A stretch of DNA of 64,000 nt. Source: Cordylochernes scorpioides. Its lineage: Eukaryota; Arthropoda; Arachnida; Pseudoscorpiones; Chernetidae. Location of the stretch: contig CP092863.1 in the NCBI GenBank assembly GCA_030710605.1, positions 59,622,899 through 59,686,898 of the forward strand, given 5' to 3'. Each line of letters starts with the position of its first letter. Position 1 is the first letter of the stretch. The notes beneath the pieces were generated by a model. It saw nothing but the letters and a program-made list of their open reading frames with translations. It was not told where the DNA came from and ran no database searches. The translations under genes were made by a program, and so were the position numbers. Shown piece by piece: positions 38,890-50,789 of this stretch.

Positions 38890-39270
38890 CTAGCCAATGG
38901 TTGTCCTCTAAAAGTACTGGAGGGTTTTGAGAAATACCATTTGGTCTCAATCCCAATGATTGGAAAACCCCTATTTGTACTTCCCAGTATGAGTACATCT
39001 CAGGTAGGGGACAGAATGAAAGCCCGGATAAACTTCATTCTTGTAATGAAGAAGGACACCCTCTTGTCCATGGGGGAGAAATCACCCCAAAAGGCAGAGA
39101 AGCCAAATTTATCTGGTCAACTTCAAAGACAAGACTGGCAAACCACTTCTGTATCAAGCACTGTTGAGAAAACTATATGGACCAAATATAAGATAAAATT
39201 GGAGAATATTTATCCATATGGTCACCAAAAGTCGGACTCAATGATGGATGCGCACTAACAACAAAGCCAA
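38890..39270 (+). pseudogene. RTE-like LINE 3' fragment
   Basis: The end atggtcaccaaaagtcggac resembles the gtcgccgagagtcggac-type 3' terminus of RTE/BovB-like LINEs. The preceding 300 bp is a decayed 3' part with no intact motif. Confidence 0.4.
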
Positions 39271-39894
39271 TGGTATGCCACTACATTTTAAATCACGGTG
39301 CTGTTTGAAAGGTTGTTTGAAACTGAATTTTCCCTCTGACCATAGGATTTGCTCTTTTAATGTAATCTCACTCAAATATATGCCACACCCCCTTATAAAA
39401 AACCTGCAAGAATCAATAACATATAAAATTCAACAGATTGCTGTATATAACAGGGAATAAGGCAATAATTCTTTTAAATTTATCTTTCAATGAATATCTT
39501 CCCATTCCACAATCCTAGAAAGTGTGTTATAGGATCCCCGTGGAAAGCCCATTATCCTTAATGGCCACTGAAATCGTGATGTTAGAAATAGGCCAATTGA
39601 TTATATACAAATCAAATCCATCTCAAAATATTAATATGAAAATATTACATTGATGGCATATTCTGTAACTATCAACAATGAAAACCTTGTTTATAATATT
39701 CCAAATTATTCTGAATTATCATTTCTGTTAGAAACCGATTATAAAGGAGTACTACCTTATCTAGACACATTTATAATCGGGACCCAGCAACACTACTATT
39801 CGGTAGTTTATTATAAAGAAAGTATGACACCTTGCTGTGTTTACCACCAGTCATTTGGCACAGTTCATCATAAAGCTACAGTAGCCAGAACAGT
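39271..39894. other. Intergenic, no gene seen
   Basis: A 102-codon frame at 39650-39958 runs into SINE sequence and is not supported as a gene. Confidence 0.5.
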
Positions 39895-39990
39895 TTTTTT
39901 TTTTTTTTTGCTTATCCCTAGTACACGTGGTACAGGCCATGATAATCATGGCGGGTAGAAGTAGGCGACTGCTTTTACTGTAAGTGCTGT
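39895..39990 (-). repeat. SINE 3' fragment
   Basis: Poly-T followed by gcttatccctagtacacgtg and gtacaggccatgataatcat, the reverse complement of the SINE tail. Confidence 0.8.
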
Positions 39991-40481
39991 TGTAGAAACA
40001 TATTTGCACATTGCCACAAATAATAGAGATAAGAGTAATATTTACCTAATTCTCAGAGGAATGGGTTACTCTCTCCTTTTTTTATTAGGCATTTCTTTAA
40101 TCCAAAATGGCCCCTAGCTCGAAACACCTACCACCCCAAATGCTGCATTCCATATGATTGGATCTTGCACCATTACCATTTTTAAAAACGAATTTTTGGC
40201 GCGCGTGTAATCATTTCTATATAATAAAATATATCAATAATATTATGTCTTTACCCCGGGAATTTATTGGACCCATCTTCTAGCATAAGGAATGCTCGTT
40301 CCAAACGAATAACAGATAGTTCTAAGCCAAATCGAAGTTTTACCTTGATAATGCAGTATTTATTATAATTATTACGTTACACAATATAATTGTTGTTGTT
40401 ATTGTTTCTTATCCCCTTGTGCAAAGATTACACGAATTCCATGAGTTCATGCTCCTCGAGCACACAATATAATAAATTATA
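39991..40481. other. Intergenic, no gene seen
   Basis: AT-rich sequence with no open frame, terminal repeat or recognised family. Confidence 0.5.
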
Positions 40482-40625
40482 CAGTTAAACCTGTCTATAG
40501 CGCCCCCTCTTGGGACTCACCAAAATAGGGTGCTATAGAGAGGGGGTGCTATAGACAGGTCACTTTTAATGTAAATCGCATCGTACTACATATTTAAAAT
40601 CGGGCGCTATAGACAGGTTTAACTG
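40482..40625. mobile_element. TA-flanked MITE, 144 bp
   Basis: Left cagttaaacctgtctatagc and right gctatagacaggtttaactg are perfect inverted ends (at least 24 bp). TA lies on both sides, and an internal partial palindrome around gggtgctatagaga is present. Non-coding. Confidence 0.85.
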
Positions 40626-41066
40626 TATATATCTTCAGATGGATGGAATGATTATCTAAAAGTTTACTCATATGTATATCAAAAATAAACTATTCGCAAA
40701 GAAGATAAGAAAAAAAAAGAAAGAGGCATGATCCTTTTGCACGCTCCGGGAATCCAGGTTACATCGAGAGAGACAAGAAGTATGCAGGAGTAGAAGTAAA
40801 GAGTATTCCAGAGATCCAGGTGACGCAGAGTAGGTACCCTATACTATACGTCTAGAAGTATAAATATTAAAAATAATATATATATATTACACAAAAAAGA
40901 AACAACAAAAAATTTTATTAAGACCTATTGGTCTTATACAGATTCTCCGAGTAGAAGAGATTATATACAGGAATAACACAGTAATATAGTAACAATAATC
41001 ACCAATGTTATTTACAATGTATCAAATAGGAAGAAAGAAAAAGAAAGGGCTTGGCTTAAACTTATT
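40626..41066. other. Sequence left of Gypsy-F: not assigned
   Basis: No match to the first 400 bp of the Gypsy-F right LTR, so the left LTR of that element is truncated here. Confidence 0.5.
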
Positions 41067-41394
41067 GTAATATAGTTAATATTGTACTTTAACTCAGCAA
41101 CACAGTTGAGTTTGATATAGAATATAAACAGAAGAACTTACGTTATCTAATATTAACAACAACCTGTAAGTAAATAAATCATCTAATACCCGAATAAATA
41201 AATCTTATAATATGTTTGTTAATTATATTATGTAAACAAAGATTTTACATGGTGTCAGAAGTTTAAAATATAAAATAAATAAAGGTAACGTATTTCGCTA
41301 ACCCTAGTTCTAAACTGAAAGGGTTAACAAAAGTTGCAAACTTAAAAATAAGCGAAAATAAATAGCTTTGAGAATAAAATTTAAATAACTAACC

Positions 41395-42141
41395 ATGGAG
41401 GCACCAAAACATTTTGATCCTAATAAAGAAAGGTGGGAAAATTGGCTTCAACAAATTTCTCGGTATGAAACTGCTATGGAGATGAAAAAGAAAGAACCAG
41501 AATTTCAAGTCGCGTCGTTCATGACCATAATAGGAAGCGATGCCCAAAAAATTTACCGTACATTTGTACTATCTCCAGAAGAAACTAAAAAAGTTTAAGA
41601 AATCAAAAAACCTTTGACCAACTACTTTTTGCCAAAAAAGAATTATACCATGGAACGTTATAACTTTAACAAATTACAACAAAGCATGGTTGAAACAATT
41701 ACAGAATTTATCACAAGATTGCGCCTACAAGCATCAAAGTGCAAGTTTGAAAGTTTGGAAGATGAACTAATCAAAGACAGGGTTGTTGTTGGTATTCATG
41801 ATGACCACACAAGAGAAAAGCTTCTAAGTGATCCTGATTTGGACCTGGATAAGGCAATACAAATATGTATAGCTGCAGAAAGGACAAAAAAAGAAATGAA
41901 GGTCATGCAACAGCGTTCGGATCAAGAAGTATTAGTCATTAAAAAAAACTTCAGGCCAAAACAGAATGTAACAATGGAAGAAGTTCCAAAATTAATAGAC
42001 AATTGCAAAAAATGTGGCGACACACATCCAATTAGAAGATGTCCCGCATATGGAAAAATTTGCAAAAAATGTAAAAAAGCAAATCATTTTGCAAAATGTT
42101 GCAGATCAAATTTCAGGTATGAAAAAAAATCAATACCTTAG
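41395..42141 (+). pseudogene. Gypsy-F gag
   Basis: The ATG at 41395 reads MEAPKHFDPNKERWENWLQQ with a TAA at 41596. The frame continues to 42141 with ESLEDELIKDRVVVGIHDDH and two cysteine clusters: CKKCGDTHPIRRCPAYGKIC and CKKCKKANHFAKCC (CCHC). Confidence 0.85.
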
Positions 42142-42229
42142 AAGAAGAAGGAACAGAAAATGATGAATTTAGTTTTCAAATTAATTCATTGTCGGAATTC
42201 ACTAGTGAACCGATGGAAAAATCCAAATA

Positions 42230-43410
42230 AACAACACTGAACCTTTCAAAATAAAATTGGACACTGGAGCTCAGTGCAATGTTTTGCCTTGGAAGATTTT
42301 AAAGAAAATAAATTCAAAACTTAACCGATGTTCAGTGAAAAGTTTAAAATCATTCTCAGGCTACAGAATTAAGGTGGAAGCAGAAATTATTGCCTCATGC
42401 ATAATAAACAACATCAAGACAGACATTAAGTTCATTCCCACCAAAACAGGGACCACCTCAATACTGGGCAGTGAATCTTGCTTTATGCTAGGACTACTCA
42501 AGAGAATAAATGAAATAAAACCAATAGAACAAGAGTTTCACCAGCTGTTCAAAAGAGATGGTTGCATAAAGAATTTTGAATATAGAGCAGAATTCACAAA
42601 AGGGGACACCAAGTTGGAAATAAAACCACCCAGGAGAATACCCCTAAAAATAAAGGATGAGGTCAAGAAACAACTAGACTTAATGGAGAAAACTAAGGTG
42701 ATAAAAATAATGGAAGAACCGACACCTGTCTCAAACCACATGGTGGTAGTGAAACAAGGCGGGAAATATAGAATTTGCATTGATCCATCAGATTTAAAAA
42801 AGATCCTGCTAAGAAGACACTACCCACTAAGAACAATAGAGGACATAGCTTCCAATATCAAAAATTGAAAATACTTCACAAAGCTTGACTTCTTAAAAGG
42901 CTTTCGGCAATTGAAGGTCGCTGAGGAAACACAACCTTAGATGACTTTCAGCTCACCTTGGGGGCGTTATGCTTTCCTTAGAGTCCCATTTGGAATTAAA
43001 ACTGCCCCGGAGATTTTCCAGAATACCATTTTCAAGATTGTAGAGGATATACCTGGTGTAGAAACTCAATGGACGACATACTCATCCATGCTGAAGACAT
43101 CCAAACATTGAGGTGAAAGAACTAAAATAGTCATGACTACTCTTCAGGAAGCTGGAGCAAGACTCAATAAGGACAAGTGTGAATTCGAAAAAAACAAAAA
43201 TAAAGTTCTTGGGACATATCTTCATCAGTGATGGAATAAAAACAGATGAAGAAAAAGTCAAAGCCATTGACAATATCAAGTCACCATCAAACAAAAAAGA
43301 ACTACAAAGACTTTTAGGAATGGTTCAATACTTGCATAAATTCATCCCAAATCTCTCAGAGATAACATACAGAATGAGATTGCTTCTGAAGAAAAACACA
43401 GAATGGCAAA
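42230..43410 (+). pseudogene. Gypsy-F protease and reverse transcriptase
   Basis: The protease active site is KLDTGAQCNVLP (about 42254-42290). RT starts EEPTPVSNHMVVVKQGGKYR, continues FRQLKVAEE and WGRYAFLRVPFGIKTAPEIF, and the region of the YVDD box is degraded (near 43070). The thumb is KIKFLGHIFISDGIKTDEEK and LQRLLGMVQYLHKFIPNLSE. Several stops. It is interrupted at 43410-43416 by a target duplication. Confidence 0.85.
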
Positions 43411-43939
43411 GGGACAGCTTGAGGTGTTGGGTCCATTTTGGACTCAGACCCAACAATGAAAACATTATGAGTGAATTTAAGGAAACAAGGTTCTAGGCTG
43501 GATGTTGGATGTGCAGGATGCCCCTGACCGGATTCTGCAGACCACTGGCACATCATGTGCTGACCTATCATGTGGCCTGAAATCCAGTGGCTTATGCATC
43601 CTACAGCCTGAGAAGAACCTTTTAAAGGCCTGAGGGACGTCAAATTACACCATACAAATTTCTAACGCATGCCTTAATTTTTTCTTTTATGTAAATAATT
43701 TTTATGTTGGCCTAGGCTATTTTTTGTTTAATAGTAGGAGTAGATTCTAAATAATTCATCTGAATTATTTATTAAATAATTTTAAGATTATTTTACAAAT
43801 TGGTTTTATGATTCATGGGAATTGATAAATTTATTATTCTTTTCCAAATTAGAATATATTGATTTAGATAATTCTCAATAATTATCTAATTAATTTGTAA
43901 TGGGGATGTAATTTTAGATTTTATTTCAGTATATATATA

Positions 43940-44484
43940 TGTAGTATATTTTGAGTTAGTTAGATCACAACCTTCTTCTAATATTTATTATAAACCCATA
44001 TCTATATAAAATATGTATCGAACAATGGAAGTGACAAATAAAACAAAGAGGACGAGGTAGACCAGACGACGCAATAACCCAGACGAACAGGTGTTTATGA
44101 TAATGAGTTCAATCACCCCGTCAACAGGTGGCCAGACGTGATAAACAACCCGGCGCCTGACAGGTGGCGTGATTTTACAGGAGCCAATCAGGACTCTCCG
44201 CCATCTGCGGGAGTCCAGTATATAAAAGCCCCCAGAAATGGGACAAAAGGGAGTTGTTTAGTTGTTTTCAGAGCGACGCCGTTATACGGTCGGCTCTCTC
44301 ACCCCTATCCGCGATGTAGGCATCCGCGGCGCCCGTGGTTCGACTGCCTTCGTCCGTGGTCTACCTCTACCTTCTTGGAGTTACCATCTAGACCTGCCTC
44401 TGTCTCTTGCTGTCCCCGTGCGGGAATCCCATCACGCACCCACGACTACGACTGCCCAGTACATTCCACATCGGGGTTACTACA
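43940..44484 (+). repeat. Element G 5' LTR
   Basis: 545 bp. TATA-like gtatataaaagcccc at about 44219. A GC-rich downstream part holds an open frame (from 44138 or 44407) that crosses into the interior. Confidence 0.88.
44218..44232 (+). promoter_or_regulatory. TATA box of element G LTR
   Basis: gtatataaaagcccc, followed about 30 bp later by gggagttgtttagttgtttt, a plausible start region. The same site is in the 3' LTR near 49232. Confidence 0.5.
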
Positions 44485-44859
44485 GAACCCGTTAAAGTCG
44501 ACAGGATGACTGAGGACAGCAGCATGCAGAGGATGACGGAGGTCAGAGACGACTACATCGCGGATGCCCTCACCAACATGCAGCCCCACTGCGAAGACCG
44601 AGTAAGCCACCTAACAAACGCCATGCGAGAACTAGCTGCACCTCGCATCGAGAAGGTCATCATCGCCCCCATCAACATCTCCTGCGCCACAAACTTCTTC
44701 CTCCATCAGCTCGAACAGGCAGACAAGGTTCATCGAGAAATCCTGGCATTGCCCCGCCAACCAGTATCGACGATGTCCCATGGCAACCACCGCAAAAAAG
44801 ATCACCAAGCCTCATCGCAGCCCACTCCACAAGACACATTCAAGACATCCATCTGGTAG
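44407..44859 (+). CDS. Element G short ORF (gag-like?, 150 aa, or 117 aa from 44506)
   Basis: The only notable ORF in element G. The ATG at 44407 lies in the LTR and an in-frame ATG at 44506 lies 21 bases after it. The protein reads MTEDSSMQRMTEVRDDYIAD, then HCEDRVSHLTNAMRELAAPR and a basic end HGNHRKKDHQASSQPT. No zinc knuckle, protease or known fold is recognised. It could be the N-terminus of a gag. Confidence 0.45.
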   Translation: MLSPCGNPITHPRLRLPSTFHIGVTTEPVKVDRMTEDSSMQRMTEVRDDYIADALTNMQPHCEDRVSHLTNAMRELAAPRIEKVIIAPINISCATNFFLHQLEQADKVHREILALPRQPVSTMSHGNHRKKDHQASSQPTPQDTFKTSIW

Positions 44860-45599
44860 GAGAATTTTCTCTACAGAACTATTTAATGTAACACTATCTC
44901 CGTTTGCTCTGAATTAATTATTCGATACCATTTTAATAGCAATAACATTATTATTATAAATCCATCAAGTTCATTATCTTACCATTTTTATAGCATTTCA
45001 ATTCAAATTTTAAAACTTGTACACCCTCATTTATCAATTTTTACTTTATTTTAAGCAACTTTTAAATTTCAATTCATTAATTTCAATTTTACATTAAAAA
45101 ATCATATTATATTTTAATTACTCGAATCATATTTTCTAAACTTATTTGTGTTTTTTTTTTAATACCTTATTTATGGCCATAGTATTAATAATTAAATTTA
45201 TTACGCTCTTCATTTTACTTGACCTATTACTATTCAAATTGATATTTCTCAATATTTAAAAGTTTTAAAAACTAGTCCTAGATTTGTATTTTTATAAATA
45301 TCATTTTTAAATTATCTCATCTCATAATGTGCCTCCCATTTTTCCCACAATTACAAATACAACTATATATTACAAAATTATAATGAAGAGGTCCCCATCA
45401 TCTCTAAAATCGATCCTGTACATGAGACCAAAGGAGACGCCATCTTGGCCTCCTAAAAGGACAATTAAATCCAATCTTCATCCCAACGACAACTCAAGGA
45501 CGCACTGAACTCCCCCCTAGTTTTTTTTCATCTGTCAGCATATATAGAGTCTTTCTTTTTTTTATCCATCACCCGACAACATCATTCATTACATTCAAC

Positions 45600-48500
45600 T
45601 ATGTCAGGTTGTTCAATCATCATTGGCAACAGTACCCTTTACCTTCCTTACCTTCCATATTTCCCGCAGTCAAGATTCTCCTGCTCGCCAAACAAACTTT
45701 TATATTTTTTATTTTGATTCAACCAGCTGGCTCTACCTTCCTCGCTGTACATTTCCCAACAGTGAGCTCAGGTGACCAGTTCGAGTTTTTCTTTTTTTTT
45801 CTCAACGCTCGGATCATCATCACAACCATCATTTTACCATTTTATTACTATTTTTTTTTCAAACTTTTAATTCGAGCTCAATCATCATTGGCAACAGACA
45901 ACTCTTGACTCCACCTTTCCCATTTCTCCTCTTTCAACTTACCTACCTCCCCTGTCTGATCTAATGTTGTTTAGGAAAAGTCTTGGCAGTTCGATCAATG
46001 AAAACAATACCTCACTTACACAGGCACGTATTGCCTTGCCGAACGCAATTGCAAAATTCAACTCAGACTTCCCCTTTTTTACCACTGCGTCACTCTAAGC
46101 CTTCAGATATCCATTATAAGTTTATATGTAACATTTTATTACTTTTGATAAGTACGTTTTCCTTTTTCTCTCTCTCACCATGTGAGACGTCTCTGAAATT
46201 ATAATTAAGAAAAAATAAAAAACAAATCATAATGGCATTTCAATTTATTTACCACTTTTGACTTTTCCAAACATCGTCTAATTTGCGTTTATAAGCATTG
46301 CATCACGTGGGGAACACACTAACCTAAATACTTACTATATTTTAAAATCTTATTCATTTATACTTTTACGATCCTTGATGTGTGCCATTTTATATTTTAG
46401 AATCAATCCATATATTTTAGGATATTTCTTTTACACTAAGCTATTTCTTTTCCTTCCATCCCTAAACAGTTAAAACCATTAGCCAACCTATATAAACATC
46501 ACCTGAAACCTTATATTCTTTGACATCATTTGTTTTAATTTTTCATGGCCTACGTCTAAGCTAATTTAACTTAAAAATATTGTTTTAACAGTGACACCTT
46601 ATACCAACTGTCCCTTCTTATATCTCGATCCTTCCAACTCTGCCTTCCATACTTCTCTCATCTCTTGATCATTTTCCATTGGCCTTCTATGCCTTCATTC
46701 TAACCTCCCCATGTTAACTCCACACGGAAAGCTTGGGTAACCAACGAGTTATTTTTTCTTTTTTTCTCTAACGCTCGTCCCAGGCCATCATCAGCACGAT
46801 GCGCCCACTCATTTTTCGTTTACTTTTATTTTTCATCTGGTCGAGCTCATTCACCGACAGCAGCGCAGCTCTTGAGACACCATCTCTTTTTAACCTCTCT
46901 CAGAAAAAAATTCTTTCCCATATTCTCCCATTACCTACCTCTCCTTCGATCTTCACGCCTTTTGCCCATCTGATCTAATGCTACTTACATAGCATCTTGA
47001 GATTGCTGAACCCTGAAAACAATACTTCGCTTCTAAGCTCGTATTGCAGGGCAGGACTCCTGAGATGTCCTTTGCAGAAACCAATTCAGACCTTCTTCCT
47101 TTATTACTCACTGCGTCACTACCTATCGCAAACCTTTTGCTTAAGTCAATTTTCTTTTATATTTTATTTTACTTTTATTATCTCTACTTCTCCTCCTTCC
47201 TGTATTACATCCCTGAAACTATGTTGTAAATATTCAAGGCACCTTAAGTAACAAAAAACTGTAACTAGTATACCAACTTTCCCAAATATTTACTTTCGCT
47301 ATTGTGTGTGTTTACTTTAAATTTATCCTTCCTATGTACTCCTCCTATATATTTTTTGTAGTTTTATAATATTATATCAGTGTGTCACCACTACTCCCCT
47401 TTATCTTTATTTTTATTCTAGTAATTAATTTGTTCCCCAAATTATTTCCCATTTAATAGGTTTGCTAGCTTTTCTCTCATTTATTTGTAAATAGACTTAC
47501 AGTTTTACTAGTTTTGTGGTGTTGGACTTTGTTTTTTAACTTACAGATGTAGATAAAACGTTTCAATAATAATCGATAATATCATTTTGTTTATTAACCA
47601 TCAACATTAATGCCATCAATTACCAATCAACCCTTTATATATTATTACCTTTAATATTTTTATTTTCTTTTTTTTTATCATGTTTAGACTCAGAATTTTA
47701 CAACTTCAACTATTTTAGGCACCATTTAAAAAAAAACTACACCTAACAATATTTATAATATTTCTTAAACAGATAAAACATTTATCATTTTATTTTTCTT
47801 AATAGATTTTCAAAATGTTATTTTTGACGCTTCCCTTACAACCTCTAACTCTATCCCATGAACCTTTCCTCCCAACTTTTTATACCCATCAAGAGATTAT
47901 TGTTCGTCAGCCATTTTCTTTTTTTTATTATTGATTAAACTAACTAGAAGACCCTTCCTCGCTATATCATTCCAAATAGTGAGCTCAGGAGACCCAGTTA
48001 GATTTTTTTTCTCTCTCATCGTCCGGCTCATCATTTTTTCATTTTTCAACTTTTTCTTTTCACCACACAAGCCGGACACAATCAAAATTGACAGCAATAA
48101 CTCTCTTACACCACCTTTCCTTTTCCGCATCATTTAAACCTCCAACTACCTTCCAAGGGATTCCAGTTCGCCGAACATTTTTGTTTTTTTTTCATTGATT
48201 AATCCGACTGGAACAATCCTTCCTCGCTATACCCACTCCCAATAGTGAGTTCAGGATATCCAGCGCGATCTTTTTATTTTTTTTTCTCATCGCCTGACTC
48301 ATCATATCAATTCACCATTTTTCAACTTTTCACTTTTTTTTTCTCATAATTCAACCGGGCACAATCATTATGGACAACAGGGATCCCTCTTACCTCTACC
48401 TCTCCCTTTTACCTCCATCAATCTTCCCACCTCTTTTCACTATCTGAGCTAATGATGCAGACGGAATATCTTGGGCCTTCTGTTAATGTAAACAATGCCT

Positions 48501-48950
48501 CACTTAAACAAGTTCGCATTGCATTGCAGAATGCTTGGGATACTACTTTCCAGAAACATGCTCAGATACCCCCTTTCCCTTTTTCAACCTTAGCGTCACT
48601 TTATACGTTCAATCAATAAACTAACTTCATTTTTTTTCCTCTCATCTTTTATACAATAAGATATTATTTTCCTTGTACGATTCATTTTACCATATTTACC
48701 ATTTTGTATTATATACTTTCTCTTAATCTTTTATCATTCATTTTGTGCGTTTTTATTTTTATAACCTTAAATTTTATTTCATTAATACATTACCATTACA
48801 ACATCTTTCTCTGTTTAACTTGTAACTTTATAATAATTTTAACTAATTTGTATACAAATTATTTCTTTTATTTTTTTTTATAATAGGTTTGTTAGGTTAT
48901 CATTCATTACATGTCATTCCCCCAACCAAACCTTCATCACCGGGGACACA
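45600..48950. repeat. Diverged pyrimidine-rich repeats inside element G
   Basis: Shared blocks recur: agtgagctcagg (45763, 47980, 48244), ctgatctaatg-type (45956, 46972, 48446), gaaaacaatac-type (46000, 47016, 48500), tgcgtcact-type (46087, 47107, 48592), and caatcatcattggcaacag-type (45613, 45880, 48364). Spacing is about 1.0-1.5 kb with 0.26-kb subrepeats. The whole is T-rich and non-coding. Confidence 0.65.
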
Positions 48951-48953
48951 TTC

Positions 48954-49498
48954 TGTAGTATATTTTGAGTTAGTTAGATCACAACCTTCTTCTAATATTT
49001 ATTATAAACCCATATCTATATAAAATATGTATCGAACATTGGAAGTGACAAATAAAACAAAGAGGACGAGGTAGACCAGACGACGCAATAACCCAGACGA
49101 ACAGGTGTTTATGATAATGAGTTCAATCACCCCGTCAACAGGTGGCCAGACGTGATAAACAACCCGGCGCCTGACAGGTGGCGTGATTTTACAGGAGCCA
49201 ATCAGGACTCTCCGCCATCTGCGGGAGTCCAGTATATAAAAGCCCCCAGAAATGGGACAAAAGGGAGTTGTTTAGTTGTTTTCAGAGCGACGCCGTTATA
49301 CGGTCGGGTCTCTCACCCCTATCCGCGATGTAGGCATCCGCGGCGCCCGTGGTTCGACTGCCTTCGTCCGTGGTCTACCTCTACCTTCTTGGAGTTACCA
49401 TCTAGACCTGCCTCTGTCTCTTGCTGTCCCCGTGCGGGAATCCCATCACGCACCCACGACTACGACTGCCCAGTACATTCCACATCGGGGTTACTACA
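48954..49498 (+). repeat. Element G 3' LTR
   Basis: 545-bp partner of 43940-44484. Confidence 0.88.
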
Positions 49499-50773
49499 TA
49501 TATATATATATAAATTATATATATTCCACCTAGGTATATTATTTTTTTTTTGACCTATCACAGAGGGTGACCAGTCAAAGATTTATTTTTTTTCTGTTAT
49601 GATTTTGGTCACCCTGGGAGAGAAAAGTGAAGTCAGTTTTAGAGTGGACGAGAGGGAGAGCACAACTGGGGGTTCCCTTTGGCCAAAGGCTCCCCACAAG
49701 GGGAGCTACTGCAAATGTAAGTAAGAATTTTTTCTTGTTCTTTAAGATATCAATAGGGAGTTAAGGGTTATACATTTTTTTGATAGTTAGTTTAGTTTTT
49801 TTTTAAACAATTTATCCAGGCCAACATCATCTTTTATTTATGTGAATATTATAATTGTGTGCAAAAAATACATCATTGGATTCAAATAAAACATTTATAG
49901 TTTACATATTATTAATTGTCTTTCTTCCTTCCTTCTTTTTTTTTATTTGAGGCCCTATTGGTTTATTTATATTTATATAAATAAACATCAAGGTATATAT
50001 GTATATGTATGTAAAATTTTAAAATATGGTTAGTATTTTGAGTAGCCCATTTCTTTATTCTAGGATGTTTATTAAATATATAAGTATAAATATATATATA
50101 CATGCATATCTTGATGTTTTTTTATGTTCGTAAGTGGTAACCTTACAACAGGAATTCAAAGTTGTAAAGGTGATAGTCGAGCCAGCCTCAATATCCTTTA
50201 TACAAATGTAAGATTCTCATATGTTGAGTTTATAAAGAAACCTTGGACTAAAAGCCAAATACCACATTATTACCTTTTTTTTCTTATTTGTTGAACTTTA
50301 GAAGTTATCCTTAATACTATATTGTGATACAGAGTTAGATCTCATTGTAGATTGAACTTTATTTCATTTCAAATTTTCTAGATCAGAATTCATTCTACAT
50401 ATGATTTGAACGAAGTTAGCGTGTTTAAACTTCTTTTTAGATGCCCTTTGAATATTATAGTTGGATCTCTTACGATATGTAAATTTTTACTGATCAATTT
50501 CAAATCTTTTGATTTGTTTAATTCATCTAGTAGTATTCTATTATTGGTTTGGAACCTTTATAACTACAGATTTTTAAGCGTTTATAATTCCATTAGTCTT
50601 ATGATGTTTTTTTTTGTGTTTTTGTGTGTTTGCTATTGAGTGTTTTTATCATTTTCTCCGATATTTTAATATTATTAGAAATTTGTTTGAAGTGCATCAG
50701 AATAAGACATACATCGTTTGAAACTACAAGTACAGTACATTATATATCGTCAGACTAGGAGCTGAGCTTACAG
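49499..50773. other. Right flank of element G within the outer insertion: no gene
   Basis: AT-rich. A short inverted pair sits around gggtgaccagtcaaagattt and tgattttggtcaccctggg (49567-49612). No open frame of interest. Confidence 0.5.
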
Positions 50774-50789
50774 AGGGACAAGGATATGT

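Larger units (their letters stand above)
43940..49498 (+). mobile_element. Element G: LARD-like LTR element with 545-bp LTRs
   Basis: LTRs 43940-44484 and 48954-49498 both start TGTAGTATATTTTGAG and end GGGGTTACTACA. I see only about two mismatches (for example gaacaatgg versus gaacattgg). A G-rich tract caccggggacacattc precedes the right LTR. tata flanks both outer ends, but in low-complexity sequence. The 4.47-kb interior has one short ORF and then long pyrimidine-rich repeated DNA, with no RT, RNase H or integrase. This fits a large retrotransposon derivative mobilised by another element. Confidence 0.8.
43417..50773. mobile_element. 7.36-kb insertion in Gypsy-F with 7-bp duplication
   Basis: agggaca occurs at 43410-43416 and 50774-50780, and the RT-RNase H region is contiguous once the insert is removed. 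The outer parts (43417-43939 and 49499-50773, together about 1.8 kb) contain no recognisable coding sequence or clear terminal repeats. The centre is element G. The class of the outer element is unknown. Confidence 0.6.

Noticed and set aside
39650..39958. 102-codon ORF
   Set aside because: Its 3' third is SINE sequence and poly-T; no domain is seen.
44138..44509. 123-codon ORF in the element G LTR (and its copy at 49152)
   Set aside because: It lies within non-coding LTR sequence, has proline/arginine-rich composition typical of GC-rich DNA read by chance, and is preserved in both copies only because the LTRs are near-identical.
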